Below are positions 53,126 to 61,293 of a stretch of DNA of 64,000 bases, piece by piece. The notes beneath the pieces were generated by a model. That model was not told the DNA's origin. It worked only from the letters and a program-made list of their open reading frames with translations, and searched no databases. Both the position numbers and the translations under genes were made by a program. This DNA comes from Bacillota bacterium (GTDB lineage Bacteria; Bacillota; Clostridia; Christensenellales; UBA1242): assembly GCA_009784375.1 (NCBI GenBank), contig WRBV01000002.1, forward strand, positions 124,001 to 188,000. Reading direction: 5' to 3'. How positions within the stretch are numbered: the first letter of the stretch is position 1; the number at the start of each line of letters is the position of its first letter.

Positions 53126-53228
53126 TATGACCTCAGAAAAATCGTTTGCGATTTTTCATATATATAAATCCATAATGTCCAAAAAATGCATAAAACGACG
53201 CGGAGCGACGCACCGTAGGTGTATTTTT
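53126..53228. repeat. Modular hairpin repeat, reverse orientation, unit 1
   Basis: ATGACCTCAG, the hairpin AAAAATCG-TTTG-CGATTTTT, then TCCATAATGTCCAAAAAATGCAT and a GC-rich tail hairpin. Same flanks as 37286 but a different stem sequence. Confidence 0.7.
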
Positions 53229-53331
53229 TATGACCTCAGAAAAATCGCTCAACGATTTTTCATAAATACATTACATTAATGTCCAAAAAATGCATAGAGG
53301 GCATTCGAAGAATGCGACGAAGTCGCCTTTT
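53229..53331. repeat. Modular hairpin repeat, reverse orientation, unit 2
   Basis: A tandem second copy: ATGACCTCAG, AAAAATCG-CTCAA-CGATTTTT, then ATTAATGTCCAAAAAATGCAT and GCATTC-GAA-GAATGC. The flanks are nearly identical to unit 1. Confidence 0.7.
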
Positions 53332-53805
53332 TTATTTTGGTAGTCCGTTCAAAGCAAGAGATTGGTTTTTATAGCGTTTGTCTGCGGTTACTTCTTTTCC
53401 GAACCATTGTGGTGGATGAAAATCTGAGGCTGACTGTTCGTTTGGAAATTCTACTTCAACTATCACTAGACCTTCCAATTCTCCGTCATATATATCAAGT
53501 TCGGCAGCTAGATCGTTTTCGAGTGGTATCGTTGTACGTGTCTTTTCTATGATATTTCCAATATGCCTTTTAAGTAAGTCTTGGAATTTTTGCTTGGATA
53601 TAATTGCTTCGTTCTCTGAACGAACTAGACCGTTTGCATCTTTTTTGTCTTGCTTGATAGTATGGTAATAGATATTATCTTTACTTCTTATACGTTCTTC
53701 GATCGAATTTACTTGTAGATATGCTTGGGTAATTTTGGTCTTTTCTTTTATCTCTGGGATAACATCATTTGAAACAAGAAATTTCTTTTCAATTTCGTAT
53801 GTCAT
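53332..53805 (-). CDS. CYTH-domain (triphosphate tunnel metalloenzyme) protein
   Basis: The 157-residue protein starts with YEIEKKFLV, the ExExK signature. It has the charged strands expected for a tunnel fold (EERIRSKDNIYYHTIKQ, AAELDIYDGELEGLVIVEVEFP and VTADKRYKN). Members hydrolyse tripolyphosphate or make cyclic AMP/ThTP-related products; the tripolyphosphatase type is most common in small bacterial CYTH proteins. AAGGAG lies 6 nt upstream of the start. Confidence 0.9.
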   Translation of the reverse strand: MTYEIEKKFLVSNDVIPEIKEKTKITQAYLQVNSIEERIRSKDNIYYHTIKQDKKDANGLVRSENEAIISKQKFQDLLKRHIGNIIEKTRTTIPLENDLAAELDIYDGELEGLVIVEVEFPNEQSASDFHPPQWFGKEVTADKRYKNQSLALNGLPK

Positions 53806-53931
53806 GATTCTCCTTATGCTGATCTTGCGATTTATTATATCATATTATTTATGGAAAAACTCATTGACATTTGTTGTTGTATTTGTCATAATATATAATG
53901 TGCGTGATAAATGTCGCGGGCAGAGGAAAAT

Positions 53932-54093
53932 ATGAGTAACATAGAAAACAAAAACTCAATATTTCAACAGAACGACTGGCAGATGGCTGGTCTTATTACC
54001 GTGATTCTTATGGGCGAATATCGCTTTATTAAACATGCGGGTATTATAAATGACGGGTCTGTTGGAATGTTGGAGCATCGGATGATTGGATAG
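53932..54093 (+). CDS. Very small protein of unknown function
   Basis: The 53-residue protein (MSNIENKNSIFQQNDWQM) has GAGG before the ATG at 53932. A terminator follows, and the RelA/SpoT-like gene starts 88 nt downstream. The terminator makes a shared transcript only partly likely. No family is recognised. Confidence 0.5.
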   Translation: MSNIENKNSIFQQNDWQMAGLITVILMGEYRFIKHAGIINDGSVGMLEHRMIG

Positions 54094-54121
54094 AACATAA
54101 CAACAAAATATAAAGACAAAC

Positions 54122-54153
54122 AAAGACCCGTCAACAAACGATGGGTCTTTTGT
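54122..54153 (+). terminator. Rho-independent terminator
   Basis: AAAGACCCGTC-AACAAA-CGATGGGTCTTTTG, 28 nt before the next start codon, so it may act as an attenuator for that gene. Confidence 0.75.
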
Positions 54154-54181
54154 ATTTAAATGGGAGAGGTATATAGAAATT

Positions 54182-55168
54182 ATGGATGCCAAGAAGATAA
54201 TAGATGAAGTTGCATACGAGAATGCAGATAGGGCAGGGATAGAACTTGAAAAGCCGACTTTTTACGGTGTTTCATGTGGTGTTATAAATCCTTGGTGGAA
54301 ATCGGTGGAGAGTACTGTTGATAATGTTAAAAGAGAATTTGACAGGTCTGGGGGTTCAGATGGTGATTTCTTTGATTTTACTTTGGCACAAGCTACCGAT
54401 CTTGTGAGACTTACAGAAATGGATAGTAATGCCGAGAGAATTATTGAAACAATGAAAAAGGTAAGAAAGCAAGCCAATGATGGAAAATTAAAAAAAGAAC
54501 ACCCGCCTTTTCGATTGTATTTAAAAGAGAACAAGGGGACAGGAAAAGTCGATTCAGAGACAGGGGAGTTGGATCTTGGGACTGGTTATGTGGGCGTGCA
54601 TGGAATTTTCATGAGCAAAAATATAATTCACGAAGTTCAGTTTACGACTGCGCTTGGACTTTATGCCAAGAACTATGCAGACCAATTTTCTAGATTGTCA
54701 AGATCAATAATAGATGACCCAAATGCAAAGCCAGAAGAAAAAAGACGTGCAATGTTACTTCGAAAATATGAACGTGAGATTAACAACATAGGTGGAGAGT
54801 TATCTGGGCGTGATGATGTTATGGAAGAATTGCGTGATTTTATAGAGCCGCTTCAAGAGAAAACTCCAAAAGGAACTCCGTTTGAACGAACGGAAAATTA
54901 CATTTATGACGAGGTATTAGACAGAAGTCTTTCTGGTGGTACGGGGCAATTTGATGAGAATGTTGTAAGGCAGGCTGCGACAGAAATTAGCAGATATACT
55001 CCAGCAATTCAAGATGAGTTTTGTCAATTTATGAAAGCAATGTCACCAAGAGGTACAATAATTATTGATACAAATATTGGTATGGCTGTACCAAAAAAGA
55101 AAGAGATTGTTCGAAATTCTGGTATCTTCTTGCCAGAACGTGGTGGAGAGTTTGTGCTTGCAAGATAA
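54182..55168 (+). CDS. Protein with RelA/SpoT-like nucleotidyltransferase region (tentative)
   Basis: The 328-residue protein has a central region that follows the order of RelA/SpoT synthetase motifs. ATDLVRLTEM stands where the family has R/D-I-x-R-x, then come FRLYLKENKG (K-D-Y-I-x-x-P), GTGYVGVHGIFM (G-Y-R-G-I-H) and HEVQFTT (E-I-Q-I-R-T). If correct it would transfer pyrophosphate to a nucleotide or tRNA, as small alarmone synthetases and toxSAS toxins do. The N-terminal 90 and C-terminal 130 residues match nothing I know. GGGAGAGG lies upstream of the start. The gene sits alone between a terminator and rpsB. Confidence 0.5.
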   Translation: MDAKKIIDEVAYENADRAGIELEKPTFYGVSCGVINPWWKSVESTVDNVKREFDRSGGSDGDFFDFTLAQATDLVRLTEMDSNAERIIETMKKVRKQANDGKLKKEHPPFRLYLKENKGTGKVDSETGELDLGTGYVGVHGIFMSKNIIHEVQFTTALGLYAKNYADQFSRLSRSIIDDPNAKPEEKRRAMLLRKYEREINNIGGELSGRDDVMEELRDFIEPLQEKTPKGTPFERTENYIYDEVLDRSLSGGTGQFDENVVRQAATEISRYTPAIQDEFCQFMKAMSPRGTIIIDTNIGMAVPKKKEIVRNSGIFLPERGGEFVLAR

Positions 55169-55175
55169 TTTTCAC

Positions 55176-55204
55176 TTGACTTTTTGTGCAAGTATATATA
55201 GAAT
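55176..55204 (+). promoter_or_regulatory. Promoter of the rpsB-tsf operon
   Basis: TTGACT, a 17 nt spacer and TAGAAT. A leader of about 110 nt follows before AAGGAGG, with a small GC-rich GGGCAAAGCCC hairpin just before the ribosome binding site that may take part in S2 feedback control. Confidence 0.75.
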
Positions 55205-55321
55205 GTAAGGATTATCACTTTTTTGCATATTCTTTGCCTTGTGCCGAAATCGGTGGGACATTAGGAGTTTAAAGTAAAAAAGGGTGTGGGCAAAGCCCGA
55301 ATAACAAGGAGGTTATTTAAA

Positions 55322-56158
55322 ATGAGCGTGATTTCGATCAAGCAACTACTTGAAGCTGGGGTGCATTTTGGACACCAAACCACAAAGTGGAATCCAAAAA
55401 TGAAGCCGTATATCTATACGGCAAGACAAGGCGTACATATTTTGGACCTTGAAAAAAGTTCAAAATTGATTGACGCGGCGTACGAATTCATTCGTAACAA
55501 TGTTGCGGGTGGGAAAAAGGTTCTTTTCGTAGGAACAAAAAAGCAAGCAGAAGAGGCGGTAAAGACCGAAGCCGAGCGTTGTGGTATGTTCTATGTGAAC
55601 AGCAGATGGCTTGGTGGTACACTTACAAATTTCGAAACCATTCGTTCACGTGTTGACCGAATGAACAAATTATACCAAATGGAAAAAATGGGCGAGTTTG
55701 CATACTTGCCAAAGAAAGAGGTTATTAAGCTTCTTGATGAACGTGATAAGTTGGAAAGAAATCTTCGCGGTATCGCAGAGATGACAAGTCTTCCTGGGAT
55801 TATGGTTATTGTTGATTCCAAGAAAGAACATATTGCAATTAAAGAAGCACGTAAATTGGGTATTCCTGTGGTAGGTGTTATTGACACAAACTGTGACCCA
55901 GATGATGTTGATGTTGTTATTCCTGCAAACGATGATGCAATTCGAAGTGTATCATTGATTTTGACTGCGCTTGCTGATGCTGTTATCGAGGCACGTGAGG
56001 GTGTTGAACTTCGTACACGTGGAACTGGTGAGGGTGTTTCAATGGCGGATGCAATTGAATCAAAAGAAATTATGGAAGTTTCAAAAGAGGAAGAGCAAGT
56101 TGAAGTTGAAAAGCCAAAGGCAAAGCGTGTAAAGAAAGAAGAGGAAAGTGCAGAATAA
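55322..56158 (+). CDS. rpsB: Ribosomal protein S2
   Basis: The 278-residue S2 protein has [65 protein letters not shown] and [35 protein letters not shown] segments. A charged tail rich in E and K ([15 protein letters not shown]) extends it beyond the usual 230-260 residues. The ATG at 55322 has AAGGAGG 8 nt upstream; an in-frame extension of 12 codons is not supported. Confidence 0.96.
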   Translation: MSVISIKQLLEAGVHFGHQTTKWNPKMKPYIYTARQGVHILDLEKSSKLIDAAYEFIRNNVAGGKKVLFVGTKKQAEEAVKTEAERCGMFYVNSRWLGGTLTNFETIRSRVDRMNKLYQMEKMGEFAYLPKKEVIKLLDERDKLERNLRGIAEMTSLPGIMVIVDSKKEHIAIKEARKLGIPVVGVIDTNCDPDDVDVVIPANDDAIRSVSLILTALADAVIEAREGVELRTRGTGEGVSMADAIESKEIMEVSKEEEQVEVEKPKAKRVKKEEESAE

Positions 56159-56175
56159 TTTAAGGGAGTGAACAA

Positions 56176-56424
56176 ATGATGGATAAAGAGGCACAAAGAG
56201 CAACTCAAGATGCAGAAAGAGAATATATGATAATTGCCAAAGCTCAGTCTGGTTCAAAAGATAGAGACCTTGTCTATATCGCTATGAATTATCCAAACAT
56301 TTTTCGGAATTTGTTAGAAAATGAACGAGAGCAAAGAGCACAAGATGAGATTGACATGATTAACGAAGCAAAAAAGAGTAGATGTGTAATCTATCCAAGA
56401 CAAATAGAAAAAGCAATAAGCTAA
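56176..56424 (+). CDS. Small charged protein inserted between rpsB and tsf
   Basis: The 82-residue protein starts MMDKEAQRATQDAEREYMII and is dominated by charged helices, with NYPNIFRNLLENEREQRAQDE and a C-terminal SRCVIYPRQIEKAIS. GGGAGTG lies upstream. rpsB and tsf are normally adjacent, so this gene is an insertion, co-transcribed with the translation genes. No family is recognised. Confidence 0.65.
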   Translation: MMDKEAQRATQDAEREYMIIAKAQSGSKDRDLVYIAMNYPNIFRNLLENEREQRAQDEIDMINEAKKSRCVIYPRQIEKAIS

Positions 56425-56443
56425 ATTTATAAAGGAGAAAAAT

Positions 56444-57088
56444 ATGAGCGACATTATGAAATTAAAAAACGCAACAGGTGCAGGAGTTATGGACTGTAAA
56501 AATGCACTTGCAGAATGCGGTGGAAATTATGAAAAAGCGGCGGCATTGCTGCGTGAACGTGGTATAGCAAAGGCAGCAAAAAAAGAAGGCAGCGACCGTG
56601 TGAACAGCGAAGGTAGCGTATTCACATATAACCACATGGGTGGAAAAATTGCTGTGTTGGTTGAAATTAACTGTGAAACCGACTTTGCAGCCAAAGCGGA
56701 TGCTTTCCTCGAGCTTGGTAAAAATATTGCAATGCACATTGCGGCGGCAAAGCCACTTTACTTGGAAGAAAGTGAAGTGCCAACGGCAGAACTTGAAACC
56801 GAGAAAGAAATTCTTAAAAAACAGGCACTTAACGAAGGTAAGCCAGCAAACGTTGTTGATAAAATGGTCGAAGGTCGTGTGAAGAAGTATTACCAAGAGA
56901 TTTGTCTTGTTCACCAGCCATTTGTAAAAGACCCAAGCAAGTCAATCAAGGACGTGGTTACCGAGGCAATCGCGTTCATCGGTGAAAAGATTACAATCCG
57001 TCGTTTCGTAAGATTCGAAATGGGTGAAGGTCTTGAAAAGAAAGAAGATAACTTTGCTGAAGAAGTTGCGAAGCAAATGAATAAATAA
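56444..57088 (+). CDS. tsf: Elongation factor Ts
   Basis: The 214-residue EF-Ts has [25 protein letters not shown] opening (UBA-like), the [10 protein letters not shown] signature and [26 protein letters not shown], where TDF contacts EF-Tu. It exchanges GDP for GTP on EF-Tu. At this length it has the single-core-domain form common in Gram-positive and thermophilic lineages rather than the 280-residue type. AAAGGAG precedes the ATG. Confidence 0.95.
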   Translation: MSDIMKLKNATGAGVMDCKNALAECGGNYEKAAALLRERGIAKAAKKEGSDRVNSEGSVFTYNHMGGKIAVLVEINCETDFAAKADAFLELGKNIAMHIAAAKPLYLEESEVPTAELETEKEILKKQALNEGKPANVVDKMVEGRVKKYYQEICLVHQPFVKDPSKSIKDVVTEAIAFIGEKITIRRFVRFEMGEGLEKKEDNFAEEVAKQMNK

Positions 57089-57239
57089 TACTTTTGACCG
57101 TCAAAAGTAAAACGTTAAAAGGGGTAATACCCCTTTTAATATTTCCCCTCTTCAAAGGATTTGTGTTCTTTTTGGACGCCAAAAAGAACCAAAAAGCGTC
57201 GGGGGGTTGCGACTCCCCCCGAACCCCCTAAACGCGGGG
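57089..57239. repeat. Paired-hairpin intergenic element with GC-rich stem
   Basis: TACTTTTGACCGTCAAAAGTA and AAAAGGGG-TAATA-CCCCTTTT come first (the second can end tsf transcription). GTTCTTTTTGG-ACG-CCAAAAAGAAC and GGGGGG-TTGCGACT-CCCCCC follow. The order parallels the element at 35692. No gene is present up to 57324. Confidence 0.65.
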
Positions 57240-57324
57240 TAGGATATATGATTTTGGTATTGCGGATGAAGTTATGAATACATAAAAACTTAGTTAATGT
57301 TTTGAAAGTGTGGTAAGATTGGTT

Positions 57325-57948
57325 ATGAAAATAACAACAGAGCAGATGGGTGTGTTGAGGAGCTTGGTGAGTGGGCATGATACGGTAAGGTATAGTATTT
57401 TGCACGAGGAAGTTTACCAGACGGTGGAAAACCATACAAACAGGATGTTGGCAATTGCACCTGTGGTTGCGAATATTGTGGGGTTTGATTTTGATTATTA
57501 TGATGTATGTGCTTTTATATTGGCACATGATTTGGTAGAGCTTGGGATGAAGCAGGATATAACAGCACTTGAACAAGCACAACAGGCAGAGATGAAGAAG
57601 AAAAAAGAAGAGTACGAGGCAAAGGCAAAAATAGAGCTTGGTGAAAAGTATGGGGCTTGGTTGAGTGAACTTTTGAATGAATATGAGAAACAGGAAAGTG
57701 AGTCTGCTCGATTTGTTAAATGGTTGGATAAGTACGAGGCGAATCGACATATGTTAGAAATTGATTTATTCGCCGAAATTGGATTGATTAACTTTGCGGT
57801 GAATATGGGTAACTTGATAAAGGCAACGAATCGATTGCCGATTATGAAAGAATTTACATTGAAACATATGGATGAAGAGTTGCGTAAGGTTTGGGAAAGG
57901 AATGACAGCTTGGATGAGTTTCTAGAGTTACGGAACAGAATAGTTTGA
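57325..57948 (+). CDS. HD-domain hydrolase (YfbR-like)
   Basis: The 207-residue protein has the HD-domain ligands HTNRM, ILAHDLVELG and a later DLFAEIGLI region, with SARFVKWLDKYEANRHM like the YfbR/5'-deoxynucleotidase group. A helical insert rich in K and E (EMKKKKEEYEAKAKIEL) separates the two halves. It probably hydrolyses a nucleotide phosphate. The ATG at 57325 is chosen because TAAGAT ends 5 nt upstream; an upstream in-frame GTG overlaps the promoter. Confidence 0.75.
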   Translation: MKITTEQMGVLRSLVSGHDTVRYSILHEEVYQTVENHTNRMLAIAPVVANIVGFDFDYYDVCAFILAHDLVELGMKQDITALEQAQQAEMKKKKEEYEAKAKIELGEKYGAWLSELLNEYEKQESESARFVKWLDKYEANRHMLEIDLFAEIGLINFAVNMGNLIKATNRLPIMKEFTLKHMDEELRKVWERNDSLDEFLELRNRIV

Positions 57949-57973
57949 CATGAATGCTTGGTGCTGTTACTCT
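57945..57973 (+). promoter_or_regulatory. Promoter overlapping the stop codon of the HD-hydrolase gene
   Basis: TTGACA (its TGA is the upstream stop), a 17 nt spacer and TACTCT. A short leader with GAGGTGG precedes the GTG at 57991. Confidence 0.55.
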
Positions 57974-57990
57974 TGATAGAGAGGTGGTTT

Positions 57991-58530
57991 GTGAATCCAT
58001 TGGTGATTTTTATTATTGTATTGGTTTCGGTGTTTCTTGTTGTTGCCATTTTATCCGCATGGGTCAATGTTATGGCAGTAAGACGCAGAGACAATTTGAT
58101 AATTGAAAAACGAAAAAGCGGAGAAATTCCATCAAGTGATATAATCTTGGGTGGGCAATTTGGACGTGGAAATCGTACATCGGCGATATTCTTTGGTGCG
58201 GTTGGCATGTTGATATCCAATATTAATGCATCGCGTACTGGTAGAAATTTTATTATGGCACTTGGGAATGAATCGGCGGCGATTTATACAATTGGACGAC
58301 CAAAAGTTTCACGTAAGATTGTGATTTCATCAAGTAATTTGGAAGCAATTGATATGCGTCGAGTTATGGCAGGTTTGCAAGTACGATTCAAGTTAAAAGA
58401 AAACTCACGTCATACAGATATGTTAGTGGTACCAGTATTTCGTGGTCAAGACATGGAAAAGGTTATGAAAAAACTTTTTTCTATCCAAAAGAAATCATTT
58501 AATGATCAAGAAATTGAATTTGTTGAATAA
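57991..58530 (+). CDS. Membrane-anchored protein of unknown function
   Basis: The 179-residue protein has one N-terminal membrane helix (VIFIIVLVSVFLVVAILSAW) and a basic cytoplasmic part. GAVGMLISNIN and AAIYTIGRPKVSRKIVISSSNLEAIDM suggest a small alpha/beta domain. No family is recognised. The start is GTG at 57991 with GAGGTGG upstream; a longer frame begins further up but has no ribosome binding site. Confidence 0.6.
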   Translation: MNPLVIFIIVLVSVFLVVAILSAWVNVMAVRRRDNLIIEKRKSGEIPSSDIILGGQFGRGNRTSAIFFGAVGMLISNINASRTGRNFIMALGNESAAIYTIGRPKVSRKIVISSSNLEAIDMRRVMAGLQVRFKLKENSRHTDMLVVPVFRGQDMEKVMKKLFSIQKKSFNDQEIEFVE

Positions 58531-58532
58531 TA

Positions 58533-59234
58533 TTATTGCCACCAACTACGTTCACGGTTTTCTTGTTCTTTTTGCTTTTGATCGTCAGCAACCATATCTA
58601 TTAGTAACTTGACTTGTTCGTTCTTTTCGTTGACGAATTGTTTTCGTTTATCCATGTGATAAGGGGGAATACCACAATATGTTATGGCTCTTACATCACT
58701 TGAACATTCTGTTTCTGGTTCCATGCCATCGCTTGTCCAAAGTTCTCCTGAGATATTATTAGATAATCCGACCTCATCATCGATTCTTAAAAGTTCTTTT
58801 CCCGTATCTTTGAATCTATTTTGGTAAGTCATTTCTTGGTCGTCAAGGAATACTTCGATGCCTTGTGCTTGGTCACGTGAACCAAATTCGCGCATCATTA
58901 TGTCGTGGTTTATTTCTTTGATGTAATCAAGTGCTGGTTTACTTTTTGGTTCGAGATTGTCTTCTGTTTCATCACAATCGTATTCATCGTCGAAATCATC
59001 CTCGGCATCATATTCATATTCTTCATCAGGCTCGTATTCATCCATAAAGTCTTCGTCTTCGGCAAACATCTCTATGTCTTGTAATAATATAAATTTTCTT
59101 TTCAAAGATAAACCTTGTTTCTCGGGTGTTGTGGGTAAACTTATGAATGCGTGCATGTTGTTTATTGCATATGTCCATTCGTTAAAGTCATCGGTGCTCC
59201 CACAATTAAAAATGAATTCATCTTTTGTTTCCAT
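58533..59234 (-). CDS. Highly acidic protein of unknown function
   Basis: This 233-residue protein contains a long Asp/Glu/Tyr tract (EDEDFMDEYEPDEEYEYDAE and beyond), an N-terminal part KDEFIFNCGSTDDFNEWTYA and a C-terminal YCGIPPYHMDKRKQFV. Such tracts can bind cations or basic proteins. No family is recognised. The ATG at 59234 is chosen since TACAAT ends 5 nt upstream with TTGTAA at 17 nt. Confidence 0.65.
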   Translation of the reverse strand: METKDEFIFNCGSTDDFNEWTYAINNMHAFISLPTTPEKQGLSLKRKFILLQDIEMFAEDEDFMDEYEPDEEYEYDAEDDFDDEYDCDETEDNLEPKSKPALDYIKEINHDIMMREFGSRDQAQGIEVFLDDQEMTYQNRFKDTGKELLRIDDEVGLSNNISGELWTSDGMEPETECSSDVRAITYCGIPPYHMDKRKQFVNEKNEQVKLLIDMVADDQKQKEQENRERSWWQ

Positions 59235-59239
59235 TCCAA

Positions 59240-59268
59240 ATTGTATCATGAAATGGTAATTTTTACAA
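59240..59268 (-). promoter_or_regulatory. Promoter for leaderless acidic-protein gene
   Basis: Minus strand TTGTAA, a 17 nt spacer and TACAAT, then 5 nt to the ATG. Confidence 0.7.
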
Positions 59269-59285
59269 TACCTGAAATAAATGAT

Positions 59286-59315
59286 TTGGCGGAATTAGTT
59301 GTTTTGTGATATAAA
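59286..59315 (+). promoter_or_regulatory. Promoter for leaderless frr
   Basis: TTGGCG, an 18 nt spacer and TATAAA, then 6 nt to the ATG at 59322. Confidence 0.6.
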
Positions 59316-59321
59316 TTAGAT

Positions 59322-59897
59322 ATGGAATATCTAAGTGATAAAATAAATGAACTTCTTCTTGAATTTGAAGAGCGCCTTGGAAAAGGTGCAAATTTCGTCA
59401 GGGGAGAGTTCCAAATGGTTCGTGCGGGACGCGTGAACCCAGCCATAGTTGAACGAGTTAGTGTTGATTATTTTGGACAATCAACCCCTATCCGACAACT
59501 TGGAAACATTACTTGTGCCGATTCAAGAACGATTGTTATAAGTTTATGGGATACTGCCATTTTGCGAGAAGTGTGCAAGTCGCTTACTGCCGCTAATCTT
59601 GGTGCAAATCCTATTGATGATGGACGTGTTATTCGTCTTATTTTCCCGTTGCTTACAGAAGAGCGTAGAAAAGAATTGGTAAAGCAAGTTCGCAAGATTG
59701 CCGAAGAAGGTAAGGTTGCAATGAGAAACGATCGTAGATGGGCAATGGACAGTTTAAAAAAGGCAAGTAAAGAAGATAATATAAGTGAAGACGAAGTTGC
59801 TTCGGTCGAAAAAGACATCCAGAAATTACTTGATAATTATGTTGCAAGTTTGGATAAACTTCTTGCAAATAAAGAGGGTGAGATAATGGAGGTATAA
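59322..59897 (+). CDS. frr: Ribosome recycling factor
   Basis: The 191-residue RRF has VRAGRVNPAIVERVSVDYFG, TPIRQLGNITCADSRTIVI, NPIDDGRVIRLIFPLLTEERRKELVK and ARNDRRWAMDSLKK-like segments (here AMRNDRRWAMDSLKKA). With EF-G it splits the post-termination ribosome. pyrH, which usually precedes frr, is missing. The gene has its own promoter, with a -10 box 6 nt upstream of the ATG. Confidence 0.95.
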   Translation: MEYLSDKINELLLEFEERLGKGANFVRGEFQMVRAGRVNPAIVERVSVDYFGQSTPIRQLGNITCADSRTIVISLWDTAILREVCKSLTAANLGANPIDDGRVIRLIFPLLTEERRKELVKQVRKIAEEGKVAMRNDRRWAMDSLKKASKEDNISEDEVASVEKDIQKLLDNYVASLDKLLANKEGEIMEV

Positions 59898-59984
59898 CCA
59901 CAAGGTTGTATGTTGAACCTGGTTCATAGTAAACGAATATTATGAAAGTAACATAAGATAATTCTCAAAAAGAGGCTTGTATAA

Positions 59985-60686
59985 GTGATTAAGATCAACA
60001 AAAAAATCGATCTGAATAAAGTTCCAGCACATGTTGCATTTATCATGGATGGTAATGGGCGTTGGGCGAACAAGCGAGGTCTGCATCGTCATTTTGGACA
60101 TAGGATTGGGTATACTAGAGTATTAATGGCGGTTAAGCGTTGTGCAGACATTGGGATAAAAGTTGTAAGTGTATACGCATTCAGCACCGAAAACTGGAAC
60201 CGTCCCAAAGAAGAGGTTGATGAGATTTTCCGTATCATTCGTGAAAATATGCACAAAGATTTAGATGAGTTCCAGATGAATGGCATTAAGGTCGTTGCAA
60301 GTGGTGATATAACGAAATTTCCAAAAGACCTTTATGAAAAATTAACCGAGATAATAGAAAAGACCAAAAATAACACAAGATGTACGTTAAATCTTTGCAT
60401 TAACTATGGTGGTCGTGATGATATTGTTTATGCTGCGAACAGGTTGAATGGAAAGAAAGTGACCGAAGCCGAATTTGGCAAGTTGTTATATAACTCGGAC
60501 TTGCCTGACCTTGACCTTGTGGTAAGGACAAGCGGGGAGCAGAGGGTAAGTAACTTTATGCTTTGGCAAATGGCGTATGCGGAATTCTTGTTTATAAAGC
60601 CACATTGGCCAGGTATAAGTGAAAAATTGGTGGACAAGTGTATAGTCGATTTCCAAAAACGAAAACGAAGATTTGGGAAAGTTTAA
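59985..60686 (+). CDS. uppS: Isoprenyl transferase (undecaprenyl diphosphate synthase)
   Basis: The 233-residue cis-prenyltransferase has HVAFIMDGNGRWANKRGLHRHFGHRIG, where the Asp of MDGNGRWA is catalytic. VSVYAFSTENWNRPKEEV and the C-terminal DLVVRTSGEQRVSNFMLWQMAYAEF complete the conserved blocks. It makes the C55 lipid carrier for cell-wall synthesis. The start is GTG with AGAGG upstream. A terminator overlaps the stop, so cdsA, the usual next gene, has its own promoter. Confidence 0.95.
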   Translation: MIKINKKIDLNKVPAHVAFIMDGNGRWANKRGLHRHFGHRIGYTRVLMAVKRCADIGIKVVSVYAFSTENWNRPKEEVDEIFRIIRENMHKDLDEFQMNGIKVVASGDITKFPKDLYEKLTEIIEKTKNNTRCTLNLCINYGGRDDIVYAANRLNGKKVTEAEFGKLLYNSDLPDLDLVVRTSGEQRVSNFMLWQMAYAEFLFIKPHWPGISEKLVDKCIVDFQKRKRRFGKV

Positions 60687-60702
60687 TGCTTTCCTTTTTT
60701 TT
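60675..60702 (+). terminator. Terminator of uppS
   Basis: GGGAAAG-TTTAATG-CTTTCC then TTTTTTTT; the left arm lies within the last uppS codons. Confidence 0.85.
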
Positions 60703-60716
60703 GAGATATATTCTTA

Positions 60717-60745
60717 TTGACTAAGTTTGAAAATTTTGGTTTAAT
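60717..60745 (+). promoter_or_regulatory. Promoter for a leaderless membrane-protein gene
   Basis: TTGACT, a 17 nt spacer and TTTAAT, then 6 nt to the ATG at 60752. Confidence 0.7.
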
Positions 60746-60751
60746 AATGAT

Positions 60752-61183
60752 ATGAGTAGAGAAATTCAAAATCATGTGTGTAGTGATGGATATTGTCTTC
60801 CACAATATCAAAACGGGGTAAAGGTTTTTTGTCCGTGCGGTGATGATATTTTTATTGCTCCTGAAAAACCTGTTGTGTCAAAGTCAATACAACAAAGACA
60901 ACAATCAAGTCGTTCAGGTAATCGCTTAATTGTGGGTGTGGCAAGTGTATTTGCATTCATGTTTATCTTGACGGGTCTTTCAATGGTTGTAGTTACACAA
61001 ACAACTGTACAGGCGGCGGCACAATATAACACGGTGATTGGAGACACTATGGGGTATGGACACTTTGCTATATTATTTGCTGGGTTTGGGTTGTTTATTT
61101 TGCTTGGAATAATTGCATATATGGTATTCGACACAAATAAAAGTGGGCAAAGGCTAGTGCTTGAAGCTTCTGGAAAGAAATAA
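60752..61183 (+). CDS. Two-helix membrane protein with N-terminal Cys motif
   Basis: The 143-residue protein starts with VCSDGYCLPQYQ and FCPCGDDIFI, giving a CxxxxxC plus CxCG arrangement that could be a zinc ribbon. A polar linker and two membrane helices follow (about 58-82 and 100-122), with a basic tail. The function is unknown. It has its own promoter and terminator between uppS and cdsA. Confidence 0.65.
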   Translation: MSREIQNHVCSDGYCLPQYQNGVKVFCPCGDDIFIAPEKPVVSKSIQQRQQSSRSGNRLIVGVASVFAFMFILTGLSMVVVTQTTVQAAAQYNTVIGDTMGYGHFAILFAGFGLFILLGIIAYMVFDTNKSGQRLVLEASGKK

Positions 61184-61197
61184 TTTTAATTAGTATT

Positions 61198-61223
61198 TAA
61201 ATGCGATGTGAGTCGCATTTTTT
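61198..61223 (+). terminator. Rho-independent terminator
   Basis: AAATGCGA-TGTGAG-TCGCATTTTTT. Confidence 0.85.
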
Positions 61224-61254
61224 GATAGTAAAATGTAATTTCAAGAAAATTAAC

Positions 61255-61284
61255 TTGACTGTGGCATATATAAAGTGATAATAT
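61255..61284 (+). promoter_or_regulatory. Promoter of cdsA
   Basis: TTGACT, an 18 nt spacer and TAATAT, with 9 nt to the ATG at 61294, so any leader would be at most a few bases. Confidence 0.65.
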
Positions 61285-61293
61285 AGGTTCATA

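Noticed and set aside
53126..53331. Tandem repeats resembling a CRISPR array
   Set aside because: There are only two units, the varying part is a hairpin stem rather than a spacer, and no cas genes are present.
53932..55168. A confirmed toxin-antitoxin operon formed by the 53-codon gene and the RelA/SpoT-like gene
   Set aside because: A clear terminator separates them and the small protein shows no antitoxin features, so only a weak possibility is noted.
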